A stretch of 20,129 bases of DNA from Jimgerdemannia flammicorona (lineage: Eukaryota > Mucoromycota > Endogonomycetes > Endogonales > Endogonaceae), in NCBI GenBank assembly GCA_003990745.1, contig RBNI01001994.1, forward strand, positions 1 through 20,129, written 5' to 3'. Shown one piece after another: positions 9,487 to 18,409 of this stretch. The notes under the pieces were generated by a model. It searched no databases. It worked only from the letters and a program-made list of their open reading frames with translations, and was not told the DNA's origin. How positions within the stretch are numbered: the stretch's first letter is position 1; the number at the start of each line of letters is the position of its first letter. Position numbers and translations under genes: made by a program.

Positions 9487-10755
9487 TGTAATGTGCCAGC
9501 TCAATGGAGGCAAATTACAAGGTTGGGGATTGATGTAGTTTGGCTTGAGCTCTCAATTACTTTGTCAAAAAGCAATAAAATGTTCTAAGATTCCTGAGAT
9601 CCTTGGTATTTAGTGGTATAATAGTCAAAACTGGATATCTGCAAGCGATTCTAGTAATTTCCTTATTGGGATGGTTCTCTAGATGTGGCAGCAATCTGTA
9701 TTTGGCAGAATTCATGTGTAGCATGATGGGTTCCTAATTCGGGTCAACTGGGAATACCGCGATTTTGTATAGCGTGACGATCTTCAAAAGTATGCGTGAT
9801 AGTCTGGCAATTTGGCAGTTCTTCTTATGCGATTTCTGCATGACGATCTTTGTGTAGCACAGCAGGTTCCTTATGCAGGATATTCTGATAATTGGACGGG
9901 TAACTCGATTTGGCTTACTGGGAATTGTACTAGCGTCGTTTCTTCTGTACTGGACTCACTGGGAACAACGAATAACTTGGTAGCAGATAATTCAGATAAC
10001 TCGGATAACTCAGATATTGCAGGTTTGACTTCGACTGGGAATACTACTTGGATGGCGTGGGTTTTCTAGGAATGTGGATAACTTGAAAATAACAGATGAC
10101 GTGGATTCTTTCTGAATCGGTGGGCTTCTGGGAAATAACTCGGATAGTGTAGATTCTTCCTGAATCGGTAGCTTCAACTGAGAATATGATAGTGCGAATT
10201 CTTCCTAAATTGGTGGCTTCTGGAAAATGGCACAGATCCTTCCTGAATCAGTGACTTCAACTGGGAATATGAACAACTGGCAGTATTCTTTGGGAAAGGG
10301 TCTCTTGGCAAAGTTATATCAAAGACTGGCTTCATTTGTACAGGGTTATGTTATAGACTAGCTCTACTGCAAAGTTGTGTCAAAAACTGACTTGAGCAAG
10401 GCAGCTTTCTTGAGAAGGCAGAGAATAACTTAAAAATGGCAACTTATTCCTTAAGCAGCAGACTACTTAAATGATGGTGAAGTTCTTCCTTAAACTTGGG
10501 TGGCAAATCTTCAGGCTTATCTGGCAAGTGAACCAATAGTTCCAAAGGTGGTGAAGTTCTTCCTTGAACTTAGTGGCAAAATCAGCTTTGTATTGGAAAG
10601 TGGACCAGAGTGGGAATAAGGGGACCAATTGCTCAATCTTTAGAGGCTTCTTTGGTTTGTACTTCAATTCAGACTGAGATTTATTTACTCTTGTCTCTGG
10701 GGTATTTTATATATTGTGATTGCTATCTAGTTGCTATCTAACTAACTATAGAATG

Positions 10756-10764
10756 CTATTTATA
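10756..10764 (-). promoter_or_regulatory. Candidate TATA box of the retrotransposon promoter
   Basis: The minus strand reads TATAAATAG, 12 bp downstream (element sense) of the 18-bp repeat array. A second candidate, TATATAAAA, lies near 10704-10712 and has a TATAAAA counterpart in the 3' LTR. The first is damaged to CATAAATAG in the 3' LTR. The start site cannot be placed from sequence alone. Confidence 0.45.
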
Positions 10765-10776
10765 GGGTGACATTCA

Positions 10777-10830
10777 CTATCAGGGTGACAGCCACTGTCA
10801 GGGTGACAGCTACTGTCAGGGTGACAGCCA
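10777..10830. repeat. 18-bp tandem repeat in U3 of 5' LTR
   Basis: Three consecutive 18-bp units of the form CTGTCAGGGTGACAGCCA, with partial units on both sides. The same array is at 1708-1761 in the other LTR. In element orientation it lies just upstream of a TATA-like sequence, the usual place for an enhancer or activator-binding array. Confidence 0.85.
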
Positions 10831-11039
10831 CTGTTCACATTATTTCCTTCTTTGGCTATCTGGTTATTTATATATTTTTCTGCAGCAATGGTTGCTGGTT
10901 ACTATGCTATACTAATGTTCACGTCATCTGCTTGGGTTTCGAGATTGCTATGTTTTGTGATTCGTCACAATATCCAAAATTATCCCAATTATATATAATT
11001 AAGCTTCAATATTAAGGATAATAATGACTTTACTTTAGT

Positions 11040-11640
11040 CATAGTCCAAGCTTCTATAGAATAACTTCAGATAGATCTGATTGATATGAGTAAGTTTGAG
11101 GCTGAAAATAATAGCTACTATTGGATTTTAACTATTATTAATATCTTCTCAAAATACTTATAGATATATAATTTTATTATTTAATAAAAACTAAGTAGAT
11201 ATTAGCAATATACTATTATAACTATTTGTAATTATTAGTACTCTCAAAATTCTTCAATTTAATAATAGTAAAGAATTTGCTCAGAGTATAATTAAGTTAT
11301 TATATAAAATATTAAATAATTAAATTTTGAAAGTTTAATTAATAAAATCTTATTTTTTAAAATATATTTATATTTTCTTAAAGATTAATATTAGATATGA
11401 TCATTCTTACTATTCTTAAAACAAAAGTTAAGTTGAACAACTCAATTAGATAATAAGATATACTTTTATAAAAATATTTTTGAATAAAGATAAAAAAGAA
11501 CAAAAGGTCAAATAGATTAGTATTATTCATTTAACACTTATTGAATATAATACTTATATTAATTCTATCTATAAAATGACTTCTTTAATATTTTTTTTAG
11601 CTAAAAATCAAAAGACATATTTTAAAGCTTTAATTTAGTC
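11040..11640 (+). pseudogene. Decayed integrase relic of an older element
   Basis: In very AT-rich DNA the plus strand still shows integrase-like blocks in two frames: LQIDLIDMSKFE (from 11068) followed by YYWILTIINIFSKY (11116-11157), then LKILQFNNSKEFAQS (about 11243-11287), then YNTYINSIYKMTS (11546-11584) and FFLAKNQ. Their order matches DDE integrases of the class found in Ginger transposons and KRBA2-like genes, where the second block normally reads LQxDNGxEF. Here the catalytic Asp position reads Asn. Many TAA and TAG codons and a frame change separate the blocks. The family call is from remembered motif patterns and needs a profile search. Confidence 0.6.
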
Positions 11641-12195
11641 TTAAATAATAATAAAGTTAAACTTGATAAATCTTCAGCAAAGCCAATTATTACAACAGTT
11701 GAACTTTAATTCAAATCTATCTCAGAAGTATAGTAGACTACTAATATAGCTTTAGATTATTATTATGAGAAAAAAGTAAGATATTATATATTTTAATATT
11801 GAATTATATTTCAAGATTGAATTATATTTCAAAATTAAACTGTATTTTGAAATTGAATTATATTTTGAGATTAAATTACATATATGTATTTGGAGATTAA
11901 ACAATATTTTGAACTATATTTTGATATGTATCTAATTAGTCTCTCTCTCTTTAACTTTCTAGAACTTGAAGTAAAGTATATATCAGATTAATAATAAGTA
12001 TTATATATATTAATTATATCTATTATTATTATCTGTCTCAACTATGATATAAATATTAAGATAAAAAATTATAAGTTAGAGTTCATATTTAAAGATACTG
12101 CTAAAATTATTAGATATTATACTAATAATTACACTATTAAAGTAAAGAATAATTCTAGAGTAAAGTATAAAGTCAAATATAACTAAATTAAGTCT
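11640..12195. other. AT-rich decayed sequence after the integrase relic
   Basis: This region contains short open plus-strand patches with protein-like composition (for example LDKSSAKPIITTVEL and LEFIFKDTAKIIRYY) separated by stops, and an 18-bp tandem repeat annotated separately. It is probably the downstream part of the same old element. I see no intact gene. Confidence 0.4.
11798..11913 (+). repeat. 18-bp tandem repeat
   Basis: About six units of the form ATTGAATTATATTTCAAG, four of them contiguous (11798-11869), the fifth expanded by 8 bp, the sixth at 11896-11913. Read in frame, the first four encode the hexapeptide IELYFK with small changes. Confidence 0.8.
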
Positions 12196-12199
12196 ATCT

Positions 12200-13030
12200 T
12201 ATTAGTGTTCTTATTATAGTAGTCTTTGATATATAGTAGTCTTTGTTATATGTATATAACTCTCATTATAGTTCTCAGATAAAAAATATAATAAAAATAT
12301 AGTAAAAGAAAATAAAAAAAAGATTAAATTAGTATAGAATATCTAGCTTAAGAAAGAGAAGATTACATCATAGTTTTTATTATAGAAAATTAAGCTTTTC
12401 TCATTATAGTTTTTATTATAGTAGTCTTTGTTATAACTCTTATTATAGTAGCTCTTATCAAAGCTTTTATTGCAATAGCTCTCATTATAATTCTTAAGCA
12501 AAAGATATAATAAAAATATAGTAAAAGAAAATAAGAAGATAATCAAAATAGTACAGAATATCTAGCTTGAGGAAGAGAAGATTATGTTATAGCTTTTATC
12601 ATACTTTCTCATTATAGTTCTTATTATAGCAACCTTTGTTACAGTTTTCTTTATAGTAACCCTTACTGTAGCCCTTATTGCAGCAGTTCTCATTATAGTT
12701 CTTGAACAAAAGATATGATAAAACTATAGTAAAAAAAGATAAAAAGATAATCAAACTAGTACAGAATATCTAGCTTAAGAAAGAGAAGATTATATTATAG
12801 TTTTTGTTATAATAAATTAAGCCTTTCTCATTATAGTTCTTATAGAAGTCTTTATTATAGCTCTCATTACAGTAGTTCTCATCATTGTTCTTAGACAAAA
12901 AGTATGATAAAAATATAATAAAATAAGATAAAAAGATAATAAAACTAGTATAAAATATTAAGCTCAAGAAAGAGAAGCTTATGTTACAGTCCTTGTTACA
13001 ATTAATACTCTCAATAAATTGAATCAAAGG
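12200..13030. repeat. Long-period AT-rich satellite (about 190-220 bp units)
   Basis: A marker of the form AGTACAGAATATCTAGCTT followed by AAGAAAGAGAAG recurs at 12331, 12550, 12759 and 12947 (spacings 219, 209 and 188 bp), and again at 14611. Within units there is a short-period repeat built on TTATTATAGTAG and similar 9-mers. The minus strand reads through much of it as Asn/Tyr/Lys-rich stretches alternating with Phe/Ile/Leu-rich stretches. That is probably a by-product of the repeat and not a selected protein. The array resumes at 13290-13338 and 14514-14680 on either side of insertions. Confidence 0.8.
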
Positions 13031-13260
13031 TCTAATTCAATTTGAGATTCAATTCAAACTCTATTATTATTATTTTTTTTGAAATATAAGAACTTGATGA
13101 AAATATATTCAAATTTTTTTATCAAGTTATTATATTTTGAAAAATAGTATTCAAATCAGACCCTCAATTCAATTTGAATTCAATTTGATTCAAACTTTAT
13201 TTAAATTGAAAAATTTCCAATTTGATTTAATTCAAATAACTCTCAATTTAATTTAATTTG
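13015..13260. repeat. Foldback (palindromic) AT-rich insertion
   Basis: A 17-nt arm at 13082-13098 pairs with 13121-13137 at 16 of 17 positions. The inverted similarity extends outward in imperfect form to GGTCTAATT (from 13028) and its counterpart near 13155-13165. Repeated AATTCAATTTGA-type words follow. It interrupts the satellite array, so a MITE-like foldback insertion is plausible. It has no coding capacity. Confidence 0.5.
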
Positions 13261-13336
13261 AATTGATTCAATTTATTTAGAAGTATTAGTTACAATAAAT
13301 CAAGTCTTTCTTATTACAATCTTTATTATAGTAGTC

Positions 13337-14513
13337 TTTTTTTTTTTTTTTTTAACAGACTTATAGTCCTGCAGATTTTTATTGGAAGGAAACCTAGACT
13401 ATATAGGTCAAAACCCTCCCTCACCACTCACCAAACAATATCCCCCCATTAACCTAGGCTACTAAATTATCCAGTAGTCCCACTGCTCTAGCTATGCCTG
13501 TCAAACACTGGCTACATTGACCCCCATGACATAGACTAGACTTGTCTGCTCACTAGAGCTGGATCATTATTTATATATGAGAGCATACCTATATATCAGA
13601 TCTAGCAGTGCCAGGACTAAATAAAGAATAGCCCCCCAGACCCCAAAAGAAAGTCTGAGGCAAAGAAAAAACCCCCCAACCAATCAACAGAGAGCAGAGT
13701 AGATTCAAAGCAAGTGAGTAAAGGACTTATACATAGGCTAGGGCCAGAAAAGACTCCACTCCCACTCTCTGAACCTGCAGGCCTTAATCACATTACCGTG
13801 TTAGCTTCTAGTTCCAGTCAGGTACAGCCAAATGAGAAAGGTCCCACTCCTCAAGCCTATGGGCCTCAATTGCATTGCTGCATCAGCTCCTAGTTCCAGT
13901 TGGATACAGCCAGGATGCTGGCCCCTACACTACTCCACCTCCCACCAGCTAATCAAAAGGCCCCATCTAAATATTGTCCACCCCAGCCCTGATGACTGCC
14001 CTCAGCCTGGCACTCCACTGGTTCACTGTTATTGCCCTTTCTCCTATCTGTAATGGCCATCTCCCCTCTCATCCTGACAATACCCAAAAAACAATTACCT
14101 ATACCAGAACCATGCTCACTGGGAAGCTCGCCAAAGCCAGAGGGCCCCACTATAGGCACTGAGGATCTGCAGATAACCTATACTGAGCACTTGATGCCCA
14201 AGGTTGGCCGACTTCCTATATAGTCTGAGACACACCAAGATAGCACCTTGTTGATGACAGCAAAAGGAAGAAGATATCACACCAAAACAGATGTACTCCA
14301 GATATAGCCAAAGGTACTAGAAACTACAAAAAAGTAGAGAAGACACTGATCCAACACTGATAAAGGGGCAACTCATCACCATTGCCCTCCTCCTGCCATG
14401 CCTATGTAGACACAGCAAACCAACCTAAGGTAGAGGGATAATAATAAGGGAAAGGGACTTGGAAGGTTGCCTACCAAACCTTGTGACCAGTAAGGTAGCA
14501 GAGAAAGGAGCTG
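13337..14513 (-). mobile_element. Poly(A)-tailed retroelement, copy A (full length)
   Basis: On the minus strand this 1.16 kb unit runs from GCTCCTTTCTCTGC (14511) to AATAAA about 25 nt before an 18-nt A tail (the T run at 13337-13354). Flanks TATTATAGTAGTCTTT (13324-13339) and TATTATAGCAGCCTTT (14514-14529) match at 14 of 16 positions, a possible target duplication, but they lie in a repeat array where such words recur. Poly(A) plus a signal implies reverse transcription of an RNA, either a SINE-like or non-autonomous LINE element or a processed transcript. No Pol III A or B box and no RT motif were found. Short ORFs inside are unconvincing. It is markedly less AT-rich than the array it interrupts. 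Confidence 0.7.
13757..13911. repeat. 82-bp internal duplication in copy A
   Basis: Two diverged copies of a segment ending in CTAGTTCCAGT and TACAGCC, at about 13757-13829 and 13839-13911, repeat with an 82-bp period. The second half of each unit is best conserved. Confidence 0.7.
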
Positions 14514-14680
14514 TATTATAGCAGCCTTTGTTACTGCTCTCATTATAGTAGTTCTTATTACAATCCTTAGGCAAAAGACATAGTAAAAATATAGTAAAAG
14601 AAGATAAATTAGTACAGAACATCCAGCTTGAGAAAGAGAAGATTATATTATAGCCCTCATTGTACTTTTCATTATTCTCA
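14514..14680. repeat. Satellite fragment beyond the retroelement insertion
   Basis: The 12.2-13.0 kb array continues here: ATTATAG-type 9-mers, then AAAAATATAGTAAAAGAAGATAAA-type sequence (shortened to the word TATAGTAAAAGAAGATAA), then the AGTACAGAACATCCAGCTT marker at 14611. Confidence 0.75.
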
Positions 14681-15248
14681 AAATCTAATTCTGATAAAAA
14701 TGAAATATCTTTCTCCTAAATCACTTACACTCTATTGATGAATATTTGCTAGAAAAACTACACTTTTTTACAATTTCAATAACTTACTTATATTTGGCTC
14801 ACTTATATTCAAATTTATTTAGTACAATCTTGAAACATACTTTGACTTCATTTGTTTTAAGTGATTTTATCATTTTCATTAATTCAATAAAGAACTGATA
14901 AGAACTGATGATGTTTAGTGCTAAACTGATGATGTGATGGTGCTAAACTTATAAGAACTGATGACGTGATTGGTGCTAAACCTCCCTATCTGAATTTGGA
15001 TTTTGCTCATAATGGTCCGATCCTCATGATGGTCCGCCACAATATATATATATATTCCATAAAAATTACAGAATATCTCAGCATTGCTACTTTGATAAGA
15101 GCTGTTTAGACCAAATAGTGAGGGGTCGAGAGAATGAATAGATCGCAAGTTGGAGAGTGAAGTATTTGATAGAATATTGACATAGGTATTGTTGTCGGTC
15201 ATAAGCTGGTTCCGTGAAACAGGATGTGTCCCCTTAAACGAAAAGCAT
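14681..15248. other. Intergenic spacer with short tandem repeat
   Basis: AT-rich to 14880, then three diverged units of the AAGAACTGATGATGTGATGGTGCTAAAC type at 14900-14926, 14927-14948 and 14953-14981, then a (TA)n run near 15041-15055. A minus-strand open frame at 14921-15262 has no recognisable feature and runs through the repeats and the likely 3' end of the next gene, so I do not call it. Confidence 0.5.
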
Positions 15249-15254
15249 TTTATT
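15249..15254 (-). terminator. Candidate polyadenylation signal of the aminopeptidase gene
   Basis: The minus strand has AATAAA 73 nt beyond the aminopeptidase stop codon, a suitable place for 3' end formation. Confidence 0.4.
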
Positions 15255-15326
15255 TGAGTCAACAGGTTTCATTCTTTCCTATTTCTCGCATACACTACAA
15301 CACAACCCCACTACGACGCGACCCTA

Positions 15327-18116
15327 TCAATCAACGAAGATGGTAGCATCAACCGCCGAGTATTCCTTGAAAAAGGCCTGGAGAAAATGAAGTCACAAGA
15401 CTGTTACTAAAGTTAGCAAGGGCAACAGAGGAACTTCGCTATCGTATTCACCTCGAACAGCCTGATCGCGTGCCCAATGTCATCCGTGCCGCCGACCTCG
15501 CGGATGGAGTGCATGCTGAGCTGCGGGTTGCCGACGTCTGAGTAAGAGAAGAGAGCTTTGTTTAGACTGGCGTTTTTATTTTTATTTTTATTTTTAGAGG
15601 GAAGGGGAAAGAGAATAGAAATGGCATCCAGGTTTGATTTCGCAAGACTGCCGAGAAATTTACCGATTGTACGCAGGCCTAGCTTCGAGCTCAACATCGG
15701 GCCGATGGTGGAGCCGCAGGGGGAGTCATTGCGGACAATGAATTCCTGTATGGGATGGAAGGTGAACAACGAATATAAATGTGTTATATGGAGAACCAAT
15801 GTCTGCAAGAACGTGGGAGATGATAGTTACCTGAAGCGGCACCCCGTTCTTCTTCGCTATCTCCTTCAAGATCAGCATCGTGGCCGCTGTAGTGGCGTAA
15901 CGCTACGGGGGGGTTCGATTCAAGACGAAATATGTCGTTATTACGACGAACGTATTGTCGGTACGGAGCAAACGATAAGAGTAGACAATTATGTGATATG
16001 CCAACAAAACTCCAATATTACCTGGTTCGCGTTGATCTTGACGACGACACCCTGATGCATCTTGGGACGGTGATTCTCTTCGTGCTTTTCGCTAGATGGA
16101 AAGAGAACAAGGAGTAAAAATTGAAGATTCGGCGCTATGATTCAACCAGCAAAACACCACCACTCCGACCTTCCTCCAGAAATGGCGCAAAAACCAACCC
16201 ACCTATAATTCGGGTGCACGGCGTGCGCCATGTCAGCGCTGATCAGGTAGCTCTTGTGCAGGGCCTCTTCGAACGCGGTGGCCGATGGTTCTGCGTTGCC
16301 GATGTGGGTGGCTGTCAGGCGCCGCAAGGTAGCAGGGAGGAGGTTGGAGTTTGCGCCATGGGCAGTATTAGAGCCAACTTCCTCGTTGTCGAAGAGAGCG
16401 ATAAGGCGGATGTTGGGTTCTAAAGCGAGGTCGTTGGAGGTGTTGATGAGAGCCTGTGATATATTTATTGGGGGAATGTGAGCGATTGAAACTTGAAGGA
16501 AAGTGAAAAGTGATGAGAGAGGGCGTACCGTGACGGAGCAGAACGACATTTCCAGGTTGTCGAGACGTGGGGAGAAGATGAACTCGTTGCAAGCACCGCC
16601 GATCACAGAGTCTTGGGTGTCGTAAAGACAGAGCTCAAAGTCCTTAATCTTGGAAGCTGGTGACGGCATTCACGTGCCGAAATCGGAAATGTGAAGATCT
16701 CATAGGCGCGAGCAATGACAAGGAACAATGATTCGGAGCATTTATGTAGAATTGCGAATCTCCTATGTTTCCATACTCACGCTCGACTTGAAGCTTCTCA
16801 GCTAGGATCTTGATCAACACGGGGTGGTGATTCTTATTGACGTTGGTATCGACTACGTCGGCCTTGGGGAGGCCGGTGAGAGCACTAAAGTAGATATCAA
16901 GGAGTATACGGCATGAGAGTTTGGTCGGTCTGCAGACGATCTGCTTTCACGCGAACAGATAGGTCTGCATGAGTAGGCTAAGCTTCGTGAACACGAATTG
17001 CTTACACCTGGGCAGCAGTGGCCAGTATCGGTGTCAGCTGCGACTCGGTGTTAAACTTGAACCCCTCGTTCGTAGCGCGATCGAGATGAATCGCGAGAGT
17101 GGGAATGCGGAGGATCGGGCTGATGGGCGATGTGGCACGCGCGTGAGATTGAAATGCTTGTCGCGAGAAGAAAACAAAATATGCGATACCAAGTTCCAAA
17201 CACAACAGGAGCCAAGATTTCGAATGGCCTACCGATCGATCTTGACGAGGGTGTTGTGGTGTGTGCCGTCGGCACGCTCGACGAGAACGCGGCCGGCAAC
17301 GCTAGGTTAATATCGATATTGGTGAACCTTTGTAAGTTTACCGATGGGATTTCGATTTGCATAGGCAAAATCGAATATTAGGTACCTCAAGTCCCTGTCA
17401 AACCAAGTGTGCCACAAACCACCACCGTACAACTCACAGCCGACCTGGAGATAGCCCTCGCGCTCCTTCTTGGATACGGGTTTGACCTGTCATCAATGAG
17501 GAACGAACACGATAGGCCGTTCCCTGTCAATATTGGCCCTCACCAAACACAAAATCACGTCATAAGCAATGGACCGCCTTCCCAGTTCCAACCCACCCAC
17601 CTTCAAGCATGGCGAATCAGTGTGCGCGCCCACGATAGAAAACCCATTTCCGGCCTTATACTTGCCACCGACGGCAAAGGCGATGATGGACGACGCGTTC
17701 CGCGTGAAGTAGTACTTGCCGTTCGGTCTTACCTCGCCTTCCCAGCTGTTTCGTTCCTTAATCTCAACGAACCCGGCCTTTTTGAGGCGCTGGGCAGCCT
17801 CGTGAACGGCGTGGAACGGGGAGGGCGAGGCGTTGACGAAGTCGAGGAAATGACGGGCGTCGGCAGGTATGGAGGAAACCTTGGTGGTGAAGTAGACAAG
17901 GCGAGTCGTAGTGGCGGCAAGGGTGGCGGGAGAATAAGAGCGTTGAAAGATGGGGACGAGGAGGGTGGAGGAAGGGCGAAAGAGGTAAGAGATGATTTGG
18001 TGGGTTCGTGGTGAGGTTTTTAGAACGTGGTGACGCGCAGTAATTTGCGGTGAGGGTTTGCAAAGCAAGGGCGAGTTCAACCATGCAAGATCCCGCAGGT
18101 GTTGTTGTCTTAACAT
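15327..18116 (-). CDS. Aspartyl aminopeptidase (M18 family), 12 exons
   Basis: This zinc metallopeptidase removes N-terminal Asp and Glu from peptides; the yeast relative is Ape4. Exons (minus strand): 18116-17601, 17486-17386, 17301-17233, 17119-17006, 16884-16781, 16656-16529, 16453-16203, 16091-16022, 15902-15831, 15745-15664, 15537-15452 and 15377-15327. All introns are GT-AG and the sum is 1644 nt (547 aa plus stop). Metal and catalytic residues of the family are all present: His165 (GAHTDSP), Asp334 (SPRLDN), Glu368/Glu369 (DNEEVGS), Asp418 (SADMAHA) and His512 (MHSIRE). It ends AVDATIFVD. The start is uncertain. The Met at 18116 adds about 80 residues ahead of the conserved core, Arg/Ser/Thr-rich with one acidic residue and the string QRSYSP, resembling a mitochondrial presequence. 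The ATG context is weak, and a further in-frame ATG lies at 18275. Intron 4 was placed to keep phase (donor GTAAGC, acceptor TTTAG). This is the only intact gene in the window. Confidence 0.93.
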
Positions 18117-18250
18117 AGGACTATAGCAAGTTGGTAGTGTAGGTGGCTTACCATGTTGAGAGAAGGTTGAGAAAAGTCCAACGAAAGGGCTCCACCTCCA
18201 TTTTTCCATTTTCCCAGGGTAACTCAACACGGAACATGTCCAGAGCGGTT

Positions 18251-18261
18251 CACGTGATTGG
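18251..18261 (-). promoter_or_regulatory. CCAAT box fused to a CACGTG E-box
   Basis: The minus strand reads CCAATCACGTG about 135 bp upstream of the chosen ATG. CCAAT boxes bind the HAP/CBC complex and CACGTG binds bHLH factors in fungi. If the upstream in-frame ATG at 18275 were used, this would be coding, which argues for the 18116 start. Confidence 0.5.
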
Positions 18262-18400
18262 CCTGTTTTAGACACGCAGTCTCTTATTTCTCGTTCTCTC
18301 TATCCTTACACTTTCGAATGATAATTGTATAATGGCCATTAAAGTTGTGGTCGCGAACCTCAATCACGAGCGCATTTAATTTTTTTTTTTTTTTGTAAAG

Positions 18401-18408
18401 TGACGTCA
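18401..18408. promoter_or_regulatory. CRE palindrome TGACGTCA
   Basis: A perfect 8-bp TGACGTCA, the bZIP/CREB-type site, lies 285 bp upstream of the aminopeptidase ATG next to a poly(T) run (about 18380-18394). A second perfect copy is at 18789-18796. Activity is not shown. Confidence 0.45.
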
Positions 18409-18409
18409 C

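Larger units (their letters stand above)
429..10969 (-). mobile_element. Ty3/gypsy LTR retrotransposon with dUTPase and third ORF (inactivated)
   Basis: Two long direct repeats (429-1900 and 9487-10969), each beginning TG and ending CA on the plus strand, bracket a 7.6 kb internal region. The bases next to the outer ends are ATAT on both sides (425-428 and 10970-10973), a possible 4-bp target duplication, although the flanks are AT-rich. All recognisable coding is on the minus strand in the order gag, protease, Cys/His-rich insertion, dUTPase, RT, RNase H, integrase, extra ORF. RT and RNase H lying before integrase is the Ty3/gypsy order, not the Ty1/copia order. No chromodomain follows the integrase. 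More than twenty in-frame stops and frame changes make this copy non-autonomous. It sits directly beside an older integrase relic. Confidence 0.95.
9487..10969 (-). repeat. 5' LTR (1483 bp)
   Basis: This is the upstream LTR in element orientation. It aligns over its whole length with 429-1900, and the differences I read are almost all C/T or G/A transitions. It contains a 9-bp tandem repeat (9986-10021), a dispersed 24-bp motif of the GATTCTTCCTGAAT type, an 18-bp tandem repeat (10777-10830) and TATA-like sequences on the minus strand. Open frames inside it, on either strand, show no recognisable domain. Confidence 0.93.

Noticed and set aside
10467..10667. 66-codon minus-strand ORF inside the 5' LTR
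   Set aside because: The 3' LTR version has stops, there is no recognisable domain, and it lies in the LTR control region.
12343..13027. Two minus-strand ORFs with Asn/Tyr/Lys and hydrophobic stretches
   Set aside because: They follow the satellite units and change with them. No conserved start or known family is seen.
12200..13030. Possible CRISPR-like array
   Set aside because: Units are diverged, AT-rich and without constant repeats or unique spacers, and the context is a eukaryotic nuclear genome.
14921..15262. 113-codon minus-strand ORF downstream of the aminopeptidase
   Set aside because: It spans tandem repeats and a TA run, overlaps the probable polyadenylation site and has no recognisable feature.
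15909..15920. GGTTCGATTC word resembling a tRNA B box
   Set aside because: No acceptor, D or anticodon arms could be drawn around it, and it lies in intron 8 of the aminopeptidase.
15558..16055. 165-codon plus-strand ORF
   Set aside because: It is antisense to exons 8-10 and introns of the aminopeptidase, with no domain of its own.
17409..18014. 201-codon plus-strand ORF
   Set aside because: It is antisense to exon 1, intron 1 and exon 2 of the aminopeptidase. Its Gly/Arg/Glu-rich content mirrors the coding strand.
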